This document shows, piece after piece, positions 30,341-41,640 of a DNA stretch of 64,000 nucleotides. Positions within the stretch are counted from its first letter, which is position 1; each line of letters opens with the position of its first letter. This DNA comes from Patella vulgata. Taxonomy: Eukaryota; Mollusca; Gastropoda; Patellidae. A program made the position numbers and the translations under genes. The stretch lies in contig NC_065882.2 of NCBI RefSeq assembly GCF_932274485.2, positions 37,108,593 through 37,172,592 on the forward strand, in the 5' to 3' direction. Below the pieces are notes generated by a model. That model was given only the letters and a program-made list of their open reading frames with translations. It ran no database searches and was not told the DNA's origin.

Positions 30341-30789
30341 ACTAAGAATAAACTAATATTCTAAACATGTCTCTGATTTACTGTGTTTTTGATTTACATT
30401 TCCAGATCTCTTGAAAAGTACCATCATAATTTAATATTTTGAATGACCAAATATAAGTACTGAACGAAAAGCTAACGAGAAACCACTTTTAAGGTCAATA
30501 TTGAACCAAATGATATCTGTGCACAAAAATACATGTTGCCCCCCCCCCCCACCGCCCCCCCCCCCACACACACACATAATGGGAATCTTATACACATATT
30601 TATAGAGATGTTTCATCATTTAAATCAACGTGAATTAATTTTCCGCCAATTTACTCCCCCTCCCCCCTTCCACACAAGCACACCTGCAATCACCCATCAG
30701 TCTCGCCACAAATCAAAACAGTTGTCAAGGCGCATCATATACACTAAAATTTAGAGATGGACAGTCCTAGAAATCTATGTTTTATTTAT

Positions 30790-31120
30790 ATATAAATATG
30801 CCAACATAATCACATTTTCCCCCAATTGTAGACATTGGAACCCCCATATCTCGAAAACGCCCCCTCAAACGCCTGTTCACCACCCAGATTTGGAATCTAC
30901 GCTGGTCTAGAATAACTTGGTCTCATAAATTCACAGCTCGGGTGGCGACCCCCCCCCCCTTCAGCCACCGGACTAATACAGGTTTAAAGAAAAACTTTCA
31001 GAAGAATAACCCCAAATACAGCCCCCCCCCCCCCCGACATTCAGACCGCAAGTTATTCCGGGCATAGAATATACTCCAAAGATCAAAGAGATTTACCGTT
31101 ACAGGTTTATAATTTTCAAA
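30790..31120. other. C-rich non-coding stretch
   Basis: Contains poly-C runs at about 30950-30959 and 31021-31035 and the word CCCCCATATCTCGAAAACGC. No gene seen. Confidence 0.45.
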
Positions 31121-31650
31121 AACACATTGCTGTATTCACGCACCAGGTCGATTGTGCGTTTTTCGACATCTGGCGATCCTATGCAATCTAATTGGGAATT
31201 TTATCGTTTCATTTCTGTTTCTTCTTCCGCAAAATCTCAAATTCGGGTATACACATCAAAATGTGATATCGGTTCCGAAAGCACAAAACTACTGTTATAA
31301 TTTGGAATAGTTTCTAGATGTTGTTAATATAACAGACAGGAAAACGTGTTTATATCGACGTTTTATGTTTAATAGTTAAGGGGGATGGGTGGCCAAATAG
31401 TGAACAGGTGCGCGCTGTATCATTAGGTCTGTCATTTGGTCAACTGATGTGGTTTCGATTCCCCAGTTGTAAGTGGCAAGAAGTAGGGTCGCATATCCAT
31501 CCTCGGAGTTCTTCGGGTACTCTGGTTTCCTCTCTCTGTAAGGTGGAAACACATATTCCATAGAACAATGAGTGATAAAGTAGATAATTCATTGGTTTCA
31601 TTATTAAAAAAAAATAATGTTTCTCGTAACAGATTTCAGCGGGACCCGAT
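31120..31650 (+). repeat. Family E dispersed repeat, second copy, with SINE-1 variant
   Basis: Matches 17500-18055 almost base for base over GCGATCCTATGCAATCTAAT and AACAGACAGGAAAACGTG. The SINE-1 variant inside spans 31379-31562 (GGGATGGGTGGCCAAATAGT, GGTTTCGATTCCCCAG). A further SINE-1 fragment (GATTCCCCGGTTGTAAGTGA) lies at 31690-31740. Confidence 0.75.
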
Positions 31651-31749
31651 TTAATCTACTGTGCCGCTGCAATTTTTATTTTTTATTTCCAGTCCGATTC
31701 CCCGGTTGTAAGTGACAAGAAGTAGGGTCGCCTGTCCCACCCCGGATTT

Positions 31750-32970
31750 AATCTACTGTATCCCTGAAGTTTTTACAACACTGAAAAAACCCACTTGTGT
31801 TGGATCTCAACATCATTTTCATATCATATCATTTTCATATCATTAACACAAGTAATGTGTACCGTCCACGATTTGTTTTCTTTAAAAAAAAACAACTCCA
31901 TACAAAGTCTGAATTTGGGAGTTGACAAGTTTAAGAAAAGTAATAAAGGGCTTAATTCACATCCCGAAAATTACATGCTGTTCTTCACTGGAAGGATGTG
32001 AGTACCAATTAATCAGACAATTGCCAGACAGACTTGAATGTTAATTGGTGTTAAGCTGTCTGTATAGTGAAAATGTCTGTCTTTTTTATTGGCCCAATAA
32101 ACTGATAGATCAAATGAATATATAGTGTACATGTGATTTTCAGCACCCTGGTGTTTTCGAAAATCGATTCAATGTGCAGTGGAAAAAAATGAGTAAAACT
32201 CTTAATAATGTAATTGGTTGATGTAACCAATCAAATTTAATTGATCACCCACATGTATCTCATAATCGACTTATTGATATAATGGTTATCTATACTTGTT
32301 TTTCTCCACTAATCACATTGTAAATATCTCACTATGTATATATAACATGTAATTGTCTGCGATATCACCTCGGTGGAAGCGGACGTTAAAGAAAGCAATT
32401 TCACACACATATCTATACTTTGTTCATTGCGACAAATTCTTTCTTTGATTTTATATCAGCGACATTCAGTTAGATATCTAAATGTAGTGAAGTTAGCATC
32501 AACAGAGTGCCTTTTAAAAATTATAATGCTCACATAGAATACCAGACCGCAGGTTTGTAAATTTTTACAAAAAATAAAACCGTGTATTTAATTAGCATCG
32601 ATATATAATTGCTTCTATGTATATTACTAATTCGTTTCGTTTAAAACAGTCAGATTTAGACCACTGTCACTGACTGCACCGGAAGTCTGTATTTATATAA
32701 TGGCAGACAAAGAAAATTTTTTGATGCTATCTAAAAGCGTTCCACTAATTCAGCAATCTAATGAATCTGTCTTAATTTTTCTGAAATCGTGCTTAATTAT
32801 TATTAGCTAATCGGCGCTACACCGTTGTTCAAATACTTATAATTGCAAGAAACCCCCGACTAGGACCAGCAGGTAAGAGTCTGTCTTGATTTTATACCCG
32901 GTGGCAATTATTGGCCACCATCTTTGATTTTTATAGACGTTCGGGCAAAATGAGAAATACATGTAAATCC
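31750..32970. other. Stretch without a recognised gene
   Basis: No coding frame convinces. GGTGGAAGCGGACGTTAAAG near 32372-32391 resembles the 3' end of many mollusc SINEs but lacks a recognisable head. (TCATATCATTT)-like repetition occurs at 31815-31845. Confidence 0.4.
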
Positions 32971-32978
32971 AGACATGG

Positions 32979-33163
32979 TGTAGAATTTCTTTCGGGCGAG
33001 GCTTCAGCAGCCATGCTGGGATCGAAAAACACAGAAAACTTCAACAACTGACTTCCATTTCTATTATTCAAAACTCACAACATTATTAGAGCCGCAATGC
33101 GTATCTGTACAATGACTTTCGATTATCAGGTCTCTAAATGTAACCCGACCCGAATATCTCACA
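32979..33163 (-). repeat. BEL/Pao 3' LTR
   Basis: 185 bp, from TGTAGAATTT to ATATCTCACA; near-identical to the 5' LTR over ATCGAAAAACACAGAAAACTT and ACCCGACCCGAATATCTCAC. Confidence 0.9.
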
Positions 33164-33499
33164 CTTCCCCCTGTTGACCTATACTAGTCAACACAAAACA
33201 GATATCTCTAGTCCAGGGTTACTAGAAATCTTTACTTTGGATGTCCTTTGAAAATTTCAAATAAACAGTTTATATGATTATTAAACAAACATGTTCACAT
33301 TTACTAAATTAAAATGTCTATTTTAACTAGAAACTAATCAGTGAATGAATGAAAAATTTTAAGAGTCCACATCAGACTGTAATTCTCTGATCCACTGACG
33401 ACGGATATTTTCCCCAACTATAGCTGCTGAACGTCTTGGTCTCTGAACTAACTCCTGAGTATCCATCATCGAAACATCTGATGCATCCAGGGAAGTAAT

Positions 33500-36330
33500 T
33501 GATCAACTTTCATTAATTTCCATGGGATATAACAACTGAACCGGACGCCTCGAAGTATGAATTTGACCTGTCTTAGTCCTGATTTTGACTAAAGCTCCAC
33601 GAATCTGACCGTCTTGGCTATCGACAAACTGGATGACTCGACCCAACTTCCAAAAACATCTCGGTAACTTCTCATCGTGTACCAATACAACGTCTCCAAT
33701 AGAGATTGTAATGTTGCTGGTCGTCTTCTTTAAGAATCTGTGTGCATTACGTAATTCCAACAGATACTCTTTTCTCCATCTTCGCCAAAAATGAGAGAGG
33801 ACAGTTTGGACATGTTTCATTCGACGAGTTAAATCTGACTGTTTGATTTCTGAATAATCTTCATCCAGTTGGACTGAGGAAGTTCTATCTGGTAAGGTAA
33901 GTATCCTGTGTCCACACACCAAATGTGATGGAGTAAGTGGTTCATCAGTGTCGTCTGATGACGTATAAGAGAGCGGACGCGAATTCATAACAGCTTCAAC
34001 TTCTGTAACGACTGTGAGAATTTCATCAAAATTCAAATTGGCTTGAAAGATTGATTTCTTCAAACATTCCTTAATTATCTTGACCAATCGCTCATAAAAA
34101 CCTCCCCACCATGGTGCCTTGGCGAGATTATAAATCCATCGAATTTGTTGATTTGACATAAACTTCTTGATTGTGGGATCTTCCATCAACTTAACGATCT
34201 CCCTTGAAGCTGGTTTAAATGTAGATGCATTGTCTGAAACTATTACCAGAGGAATTGATATACGGAAAGTAAATCTTCTAAATACTTCTCAGGAATGCAT
34301 CCGGAGTGAGGTTTGACACAACTTCTAAGTGAACAGCCCTTGTTATACAACCTGTAAATAGACAGATCCACAGTTTACCTTGATCACTTGAGTGAACTGG
34401 TCCAATATAATCCAATCCAATATAGGCAAAGGCCTTTGCTTCTTGTACTCTAAATTCTGGTAAGTCTGGAGACGGAAGTGGTAGATATGGCTTTGAATGA
34501 AAACGTCTGCAGAATTTGCAATCATGAATAAGCTTTTTGACAAGCTGACGACCCTTTACTATCCAAAACTTTGAACGCACCTCAGCAAGAGTCTTTGATG
34601 CAAGAAATCTTGTAACAGTCCCAGATGCCGTAATAATTTGAAGGTATACAACAGCACCACAGGCCCTGGTAGAAGCATCCGAAAATCCATGAAGATTACA
34701 TTCTAAAACATCATCTTCTAATAAGTTGTTGAAGTAACATCGTGGTAAGTGAAATACCCCAACCGTTGACATTACTTCCATCAACTTTCTAAATCGTTGA
34801 AGCAGTTCACCTTCTATTGGCTCATCCCATTCCAATCCTGCTTTACAAAGATCCTGAAACAGAATCTTGTACTGAACGATGAAAGGTGACAACAGTCCTA
34901 GGGGATCGTAAAACTTTGAGGCTACACTTACTACATGACGCTTAGTAGGAACAACATCAGAGGAGGACCTTGAGATTGATTTCATATCAAATACCAGTGT
35001 ATCTTCAGTGGAATTCCAACCAATTCCAAGTACCTTTTGATAATCAGCCGAGGCTGAGTTTCCGAGAAATGATTTTGTAAAGCTCTCGTCATCTTCTTTA
35101 ATTTGAAACAAATCTGCTTTGTTTGGATCTACATCTTCTTCCGTTGAAATAATTCTGCTTGAATTTTCGTTTACACACAGGTTTCTATTACGCCCACGTT
35201 CCAGAATGTAGGTACTTCCTCTTGAATCACCTTCCTTTGAGTTGTCTTCCTTTAATTTCATTTCCTCTGATTGATTTTCTTTTTTCTGTTAAACTTCTCG
35301 AGTTGGATACAAATTTCCGAAGACTGAATCCCCCATCTGCCAATACTGACTTTGCTTTCTGGTACAATTTGTAAGCGGCAGCTTCATTCTTCGCTCCAGC
35401 AGACAAGTTATCTACGTAAATGGACTTGAGAAACGTTCTGACAAATTCTGGGTGAGAATCTTTATATTGGTCAACGTGTTGCTTGATTGTGGCATTTAGA
35501 AGGAATGGACTTGATGAAACCCCCAAAACGACACGAGTAAACCGAAGGCAAATCATCCTCTCATGTTCATCCATCCACAGGAATCGGAGTACATCTCTAT
35601 CTTCAGGATTGACAGACACCATTAAAAAAGCCTTTTCGATGTCTCCTACAATAGCCACTTGATGGATCCTAAATCGAAGTAAGATATCAAAGATGTTCTC
35701 TGTCAGAGGTGGTCCAGCATATAAGCAATCATTTAGTGATGGTCCGTTGGATTTCGACGAAGCGTCATACACAATCCTAACTTTGGTAATAGTTTTATCC
35801 CGTCTTACAACGGTGTGTTGAGGAAGATAATGAACCTTGCCAACTTCGCCAGCAGTGGGATCTGGAACTATTTCCACGATACCTCTCTGGAGCTGTTCTT
35901 GAATAACTGCACCATATTCTTGGAATATTTCAGGTTCTGGATTAAGTCGCTTTAATAGACTAGTCAATCGTCTTGAGCCAAGTTCAAAATTATCTGGCAG
36001 CAATGAATGTGAAGTTTTCTAGGGAAGATTAACTTCATATCGTCCTTCCTTAAATTGAACTGTTTCCAGGAATTCATCATAGATAGACTTAGACTTGATC
36101 CCCAATGCTTCAAGATCCCAGAAGCGTTTAAGGTCGTCTTCAAGGTTAGATTGATTCACGAATAAAGATGTTATCTTGTTAAGCGTCAGCAAGTTATGAG
36201 TCGAACTCTGTACTGGACCAGATAAAACCCATCCTAGCTTGGTATGCATGGCAACAGGTCCTTGCTCCCCCCGTGATGTTCTTCCAGTAAAAAAGTTCCA
36301 TTGTTGATCTGCCCCAACCAATATATGCAT
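33500..36330 (-). pseudogene. BEL/Pao pol region (fossil)
   Basis: HILVGADQQWNFFTG and GPVAMHTKLGWVLSGPV mark the protease-to-RT linker. RT blocks include VRIVYDASSKSNGPSLND, VGDIEKAFLMVSV and LGVSSSPFLLNATI. RNase H-side text includes YDPLGLLSPFIVQYK and LHGFSDASTRACGAVVY. Integrase blocks are HDCKFCRRFH (zinc-binding side), FAYIGLDYIGPV, WWGGFYERLVKIIK and the C-terminal GDVVLVHDEKLPR. Broken in several places. Confidence 0.9.
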
Positions 36331-36749
36331 TCCTGAGATGTTTTAGAAGATTTACTTTCCGTAGATCAATTCCTCTGGTAATAGTTTCAGATGACAGTTG
36401 TTGTTGACCATGACCTTTGCAGCTACTACTAGAGTTAGACCCTGTAAATGTCGAAGGAGAGTTGATTGATTCATTTCCATATGAAGAGTTGGTGAGCCTT
36501 GCATCCTGTGAGTAAGTAGCCTTTGAATTTTCTGAACCATTTATTCCACTAATCATGCCATTTTCTAATGTTGACAGTGTGTTGACTGGCCGATTTTCAT
36601 GTAATTGTCCATTCATACCATGAAGTTGATTTAAATTCTGAAATTGTTTTCCCTCATTGAAACTTGTGTGGAATGACTTACTATTTTCATTATACTGACT
36701 CTGTCTACTGTCAAATGCTGGCCCACTGACAATGTCTCGACGAAATGTT

Positions 36750-37993
36750 GACGGAGTGTTAACTGAATTAGGACAAATACTAATGTGATGAATTCCATGA
36801 CATCTAGGACACCTTCTTCTATCTGGGCAATTTCTAACAATGTTCCCCTTTTTAGACAGTTGAAGCATTTCCCCCAGCGTATTAAAACCTGTTTTCTTTC
36901 CGGGACACTTGTGACAATGTGACAGCAATTGGATGGATGGTTGGATCTGCAGTATATGCATATGATCTGATTATTGGAATTTGGTAGGTGCCTGGTAAGA
37001 AGCGATGTAGCGGATCCAATTCTACTTCTTAACGTATTGTTATCTGGTTTGTAGTTCATCGCAGATTGGTAAGTATTGGAGAAACTCTCCCCTGATGGGA
37101 TTTGATATACCCTTTCACGTGCTTCGAGTTCAAGAGAAAAAGTTTGTAAAATTGCATCCAAATTCCATTCTCCTCCTTTAGTATCTCTGCTGATAATCAA
37201 CTTCATTTCTGCAGGCAGTTTTGTCATAAAACGGACAACAACAAACATCCGTACGACTCTGAGGGCACTCCAAGGGATTTTAGGGCTCTCACCTTCGCTT
37301 CGACAGCATCGTATAATTTTCTTTACGACCTTATGTTATTGGAGGCTGATTCTATATACAAAAGTCCTTCCATGTGTTGGTTGATAATGAGCTGTTTGTT
37401 TCCAAATCTATGTTTAGGTATATCAACAGCTTCAGCATAATTCCCAGAAGGCCTGCTATTGCATCTGCTGCAGACCCTTGTACTAAGGAATTTAGGTAGG
37501 TATATTTTTCTATGGTTGCTAGGTTTGAGTTATGTATTGCATTTTCATAGGTGTCCCACAAATTTTTCCAATTTGCTAAATTACCATCAAACTTCTTAAG
37601 TTCCAATTTTGGTAACTTGAGTGTTTTGCTGTAACTTGGGTGAGTATTTGTTTCCAAAGGAAGATGGTTATCACTGACGGGGACATCATGTGCTGGCTCA
37701 ATTGACGGAACACTTTTATTTAAATTACCCTTGCTTGCTTCATGGCGTGGAAGGGTTGTGCTATCATGAGTGGTAGGCTCTAGTTGTACCTGAGCTGTAT
37801 TTTCGTTTGACAAATGTAGGCCTACTGGTGATGCTTCGGAGGTCTTTTCAATTCTTTCTAAAGCTGACTGAATTATTTCCCAATACTGATCTGTTTCTTC
37901 AACTCCTTCACTTATATTCTCCTCGTCTATTGAATTCAAGATTTCTTTATCATATGTCAAAATTATTTGGGCTTTTTCTTCCAAGTTCCCCAA
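36750..37993 (-). pseudogene. BEL/Pao gag region (fossil)
   Basis: An acidic N-terminal part is followed by LPKLELKKFDGNLANWKNLW and YTYLNSLVQGSAADAIAGL, the capsid-like core typical of BEL/Pao gag. Cys/His motifs follow (CIYCRSNHPSNCC, CFNCLKRG, CPRCHGIHH), matching the family's nucleocapsid. Broken. Confidence 0.85.
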
Positions 37994-38298
37994 GTTTAGG
38001 CATCAACACTTTAAAATTTATTTCCGATATTACTGATAGATTTTCATCGACTTTATCTATTAGTCTTTTCACTGACAATCTGTGTCCTTCACGGATCTTT
38101 AATTTTCGCTTTATACTAGGCGGCATGGCTTTAAAACAACAATCAACAATCAAATTGACAACCGCTTGGTGAGTTCTATCTATTCAAAACGAGGCTCTTT
38201 TCGTAGTACGAACTTTATAGAAATTTGACATTAATTTTAGCTCTCACCCGTCGGAAATACTTTAAATCACTTGAAAACCCATCCGTCTCGTCGGACCA

Positions 38299-38460
38299 TG
38301 TAGAATTTATTTCAGGGATCGAAAAACACAGAAAACTTAAACAACTGACTTCCATTTCTATTATTCAAAACTCACAACATTATTACAGCCGCAATGCGTA
38401 TCTGTACAATGACTTTCGATTATCAGGTCTCTAAATGTAACCCGACCCGAATATCTCACA
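38299..38460 (-). repeat. BEL/Pao 5' LTR
   Basis: 162 bp with the same terminal words as the 3' LTR; somewhat shorter near the TG end. Confidence 0.9.
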
Positions 38461-38621
38461 CATGGACTATAGCTAGATACTAACTTTTGTGTTAGTTGTT
38501 TAGTTGAAAGGTAATCTTATTTATGTAAAAGAAAAAAACAAAAACAACAAACAAATCAGCCTTTTTTTATTTCAATGTCATCAATGTGTAATATTAGACT
38601 TTCACTGATTCAGAAGTTTCT

Positions 38622-39510
38622 CTATAGTTTCGTATTTTTCTTAAGGGTTTTGATATGAGGGATAAATGATAATTTCTTATCAAATATCAAACCCAAGAAT
38701 TTCGTTTCATCTACAACTGGAATGGGACTACCATTCAGTGTAAGTTCCGGATCAGGATGTAAACCTCTTCTTTGACAAAAGTGCATGCACACAAATCCAT
38801 CGTCAGTTTCCCATCGTTGAATAGAATTCAAGCAAAGCTGCAACTGACGTTCGATTGTCTGCATACTTGTCGATCCGTAACACATCTGAAAGTCATCAAC
38901 ATAAAGAGAGCCGTCGACCCGACGTTTAAGGCTCGTCGGTATTGTATTTATTTTGATAGCAAAATGTGTGAGAGATAATATACTTCCCTGAGGAACTCCT
39001 GGGGAAATGGGTCAGAGAATATTGATCCCAAGCGTACCTTAAACGACCTATCTTCTAAGAAGTTTTTAATGAAGACCGAGGTTATGCAGGTCGCGCATGA
39101 TACCATATTTCCATGTGGTATCATATGCATTCTCCAGCTCAAAAATATAGCAACTAAATGTTGTTTCTGGATGAAAGCATCCCTGACAAACGTTGAAGGT
39201 CTGTAATGAGGTACCAAACAAGGCTTCGATTGATCAATCTCTCCATGGTTTTGCAAATACAGCTAGTTAAAGCGATTGGACGATAATTTGTAGGATTCGT
39301 GTGTTCTTTACCCGGTTTAGGGATGGGAATTTTGGTGGCTTTATGCCACAAAGGAGGGAAAATCCCATTAACCCAAATCCGGTTATAAAGATCTAATAAT
39401 ATTAAAAGTATAGAAAAAGGTAGACGTTTTAAAATCTGGTAGTGAATTTCAGAGTTTATACGTCGAGGCGCACGGGCCCTCATTGCACGACAGACGTGAT
39501 AAACTTGCAC
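38622..39510 (-). mobile_element. Jockey-type LINE, reverse transcriptase part (inverted 5' segment)
   Basis: Minus-strand RT text in order: ILLDLYNRIWVNGIFPPLW, KIPIPKPGKEHTNPTNYRPI, ALTSCICKTMERLINRSL, then in other frames YHMEIWYHARP-type sequence and SFKVRLGSIFSDPFPQ, and finally MCYGSTSMQTIERQLQLCLN, FCQRRGLHPDPELTLNG and TKFLGLIFDKKLSFIPHI. The pattern is that of Jockey-clade RT from the fingers to just past the palm. Frameshifts occur near 39.2 and 38.9 kb, so it is dead. Its polarity is opposite to the 3' part that follows. Confidence 0.8.
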
Positions 39511-40085
39511 TGCAGTATGCTACAAAAATTGCATCTCTGTCTCATCATATTTCATTTAACGCCATATTTAGACCCAATCATGAGCATCTATATTTACTGA
39601 GAACTAATGTTATTCCATCACCAGCAGGAGGGATGAAGTTGTTTTGTGTCGCTCTCGCATTGGTCATCTTTTTAACTCATATTTTCATTTTGAAGCGAGA
39701 GCCTCAACCAGAATGTGTTCACTGCCATGTTCCGTTGACAGTAAAACACACCTTGATTGAGTGCAATCATCTCAAGTATATTAGATCTAAATATTACCGT
39801 TGCCAGTCAGCACCGGAGTTACATGATAAATTGCTAGCATCTTTAAAAGAGACAAACTGTTATTTAAAATTTTATTTGTATATATTTATCATATATTGCG
39901 TTTTAGAAATTTATATATGTAAAGGAATTGATATATTTATTTTTAATTATATTTTCTGTGATATTTGTTTTTCTTTACATATATGAATAAATCTCTGTGA
40001 TATTGTTTTAATGTGTCTCGTTAAATTCACCATTATGTTTGGCGCAATATAGCCCGGTTGGAGCTGGCGTGCCATTAAAGAACAT
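39483..40085 (+). mobile_element. Jockey-type LINE, 3' segment
   Basis: Plus-strand end of the same kind of ORF2: RRDKLALQYATKIASLSHH, FILKREPQPECVHCHVPLTV, KHTLIECNHLKYIRSKYY and a frame that runs on into AT-rich 3' UTR. The Cys-His pattern (CxxC, then H, then C) is the usual end of Jockey-type ORF2. GGCGCAATATAGCCCGGTTG and GAGCTGGCGTGCCATTAAA close the 3' UTR near 40080. Confidence 0.8.
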
Positions 40086-40089
40086 TTCA

Positions 40090-41640
40090 TCTCCCATTGG
40101 AGAAATTAGAGAACAAATTTTTCAAAAAAATCGACAAAATATATGTCACAATGCCTTGAATATCTTTTTCTGTACTAGCTAAGAAATTACTGATTCGTAC
40201 ACAAAATATGGAGTTTGTCGATGGAACCGAAAGTGCCACCATCTTGAAACGTGAAAAATCCTTAAGGCTTTTGCGATATTTTACTTACATACATGGGAGT
40301 TACATTTTCTGAATCTTTGAAGGAATGCCTAAAAATCTTTCGGAGCAGAATTATGACTTCGGTCAACTGATGATCACCATTTTGAATTGAATATGAAAAA
40401 TAATGAAAAATCTACATTAACGGGCTTGTAAAAAAAACACAACAGGCCGTAGTTTCAAGAATTCGTATACTATTTCTGGCATTAATACATTTCTTGATAG
40501 CCGAGTCCATGGTCGAATTTTTGGTATTTGAAAAGTTCAAAATTTCGAATTTCGCCTTTGACGTTTTTCGTGCCGATAAAGTTGTTTACGAGTGAAAAAT
40601 TTCCATTAACGGCTTGAAAATAATCGAAATCGGAGGATTTTTGTGAATCTGTCTCCAATTTCCGAAATCACGGATATTTACTGATGAAAAAATGGAAACG
40701 TTTTGATTGATTTTACTAATTCTTTGAGTACCTTAAAACATTTACTTTTAATCTGCTATTTTCGATTTTCGAAATTCGAATATTACATCATTGACATCTC
40801 ATCCCGGAAGTAAAACCAACATGACAACGTCTTGAAAATTAGTACAATTTTCGGGAAATTAAGAATGCGAGTAGATCTGGTTGATCAAACTTAAACGATA
40901 TCATTAGTAATTTTCTAACTTATCTACCCATGGAGAAATTAAGGATCAAATTTTGCAATAACAAAAATCGATAAAAAGTAGGGCAGATTGCCTTCAATAT
41001 TTATTTATGTGCTAGTTGAGAAATTACTGATGCGTACACATAATATGAAGTTTATCGATCAAACCGGAAGAAGTGCCACCATCTTGAAACGTGAAAAATC
41101 CCTAAGGCTTTTCAATATTTTACTTACAGACATCAGATTTACATTTTCTGAATCCTTGAAGGAATGCCTAAAAATCGTTCAGAGCAGAATATTGATTTAG
41201 GTCAACTGGGGGTCACCATTTTGAATTAAATATGGAAAAAAAGTGAAAACTCCACGTTAATGGGCGCGAAAATAAACACAATAGGCCGTAGTTTGGAGAA
41301 TTCGTGACCTATTTCCGAAATGAATACATTTCTGGATAGCCGGGATCAGGGTCGAATTTTTGGTATTTGAAAATTCCAGAATTTCGAATTTCTCCATTGA
41401 TCTTTTACGTGCCGACAATTTTTCGATATTTCCCCGCCATTTTTTAGTTCATTTCCGCCTTTTCATTTCATTTTCTGATCCGCCCAGCTTTTTCAATAAC
41501 TTGATCCATTTTTCTGAAATGTTTCTCGCTAAATATTTAGCGAGAAAACTTCTCAAGTTTTTGACCGATTTTAATAATTCTTTTTTCTTGTTGAGATTCT
41601 TTATATAACCTATAACATGTGGCAGGAAGTGACCGTGAAT
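40090..41640 (-). repeat. Family B tandem units
   Basis: Two units with a period of about 840 bp: GGCCGTAGTTTCAAGAATTC at 40446 and GGCCGTAGTTTGGAGAATTC at 41284; CGGAAGTGCCACCATCTTGA-like text appears once in each. Orientation is as at 9.84-11.56 kb. Confidence 0.75.

Larger units (their letters stand above)
28700..30790. repeat. Long inverted repeat (arms about 28.70-29.76 and 30.17-30.79 kb)
   Basis: The right arm is the reverse complement of the left: GACAGTCCTAGAAATCTATG mirrors CTAGGGCTGTCC, GTACTTTTCAAGAGATCTGG mirrors CCAGATCTCTTGAAAAGTAC, and TCATCAGAAGATTCAAAATC mirrors GATTTTGAATCTTCTGATGA. Both arms contain poly-G/poly-C tracts at matching places and the same short coding end (AYPKDICELL, FDFESSDEE). 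The centre (29.76-30.17 kb) is not shared. The left arm carries the MITE at 29090-29372. Confidence 0.8.
32974..38465 (-). mobile_element. BEL/Pao LTR retrotransposon, broken, with CATGG target duplication
   Basis: A 5,482-bp element (32979-38460) on the minus strand. LTRs at both ends start TG and end CA, and CATGG lies directly outside (32974-32978 and 38461-38465). Parts in order from the right: 5' LTR, gag region at roughly 36.8-38.0 kb, protease/linker at about 36.2 kb, reverse transcriptase at about 35.2-36.0 kb, RNase H at about 34.6-35.2 kb, integrase at about 33.5-34.6 kb, 3' LTR. The order and motifs are those of BEL/Pao. It is broken in about seven places. The LTRs differ at only a few of the roughly 160 shared positions, so the insertion is fairly young. 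No envelope-like gene seen. Confidence 0.92.

Noticed and set aside
32355-32410. A third SINE family ending GGACGTTAAAG
   Set aside because: Only the 3' word is present; no tRNA-like head or target duplication could be found.
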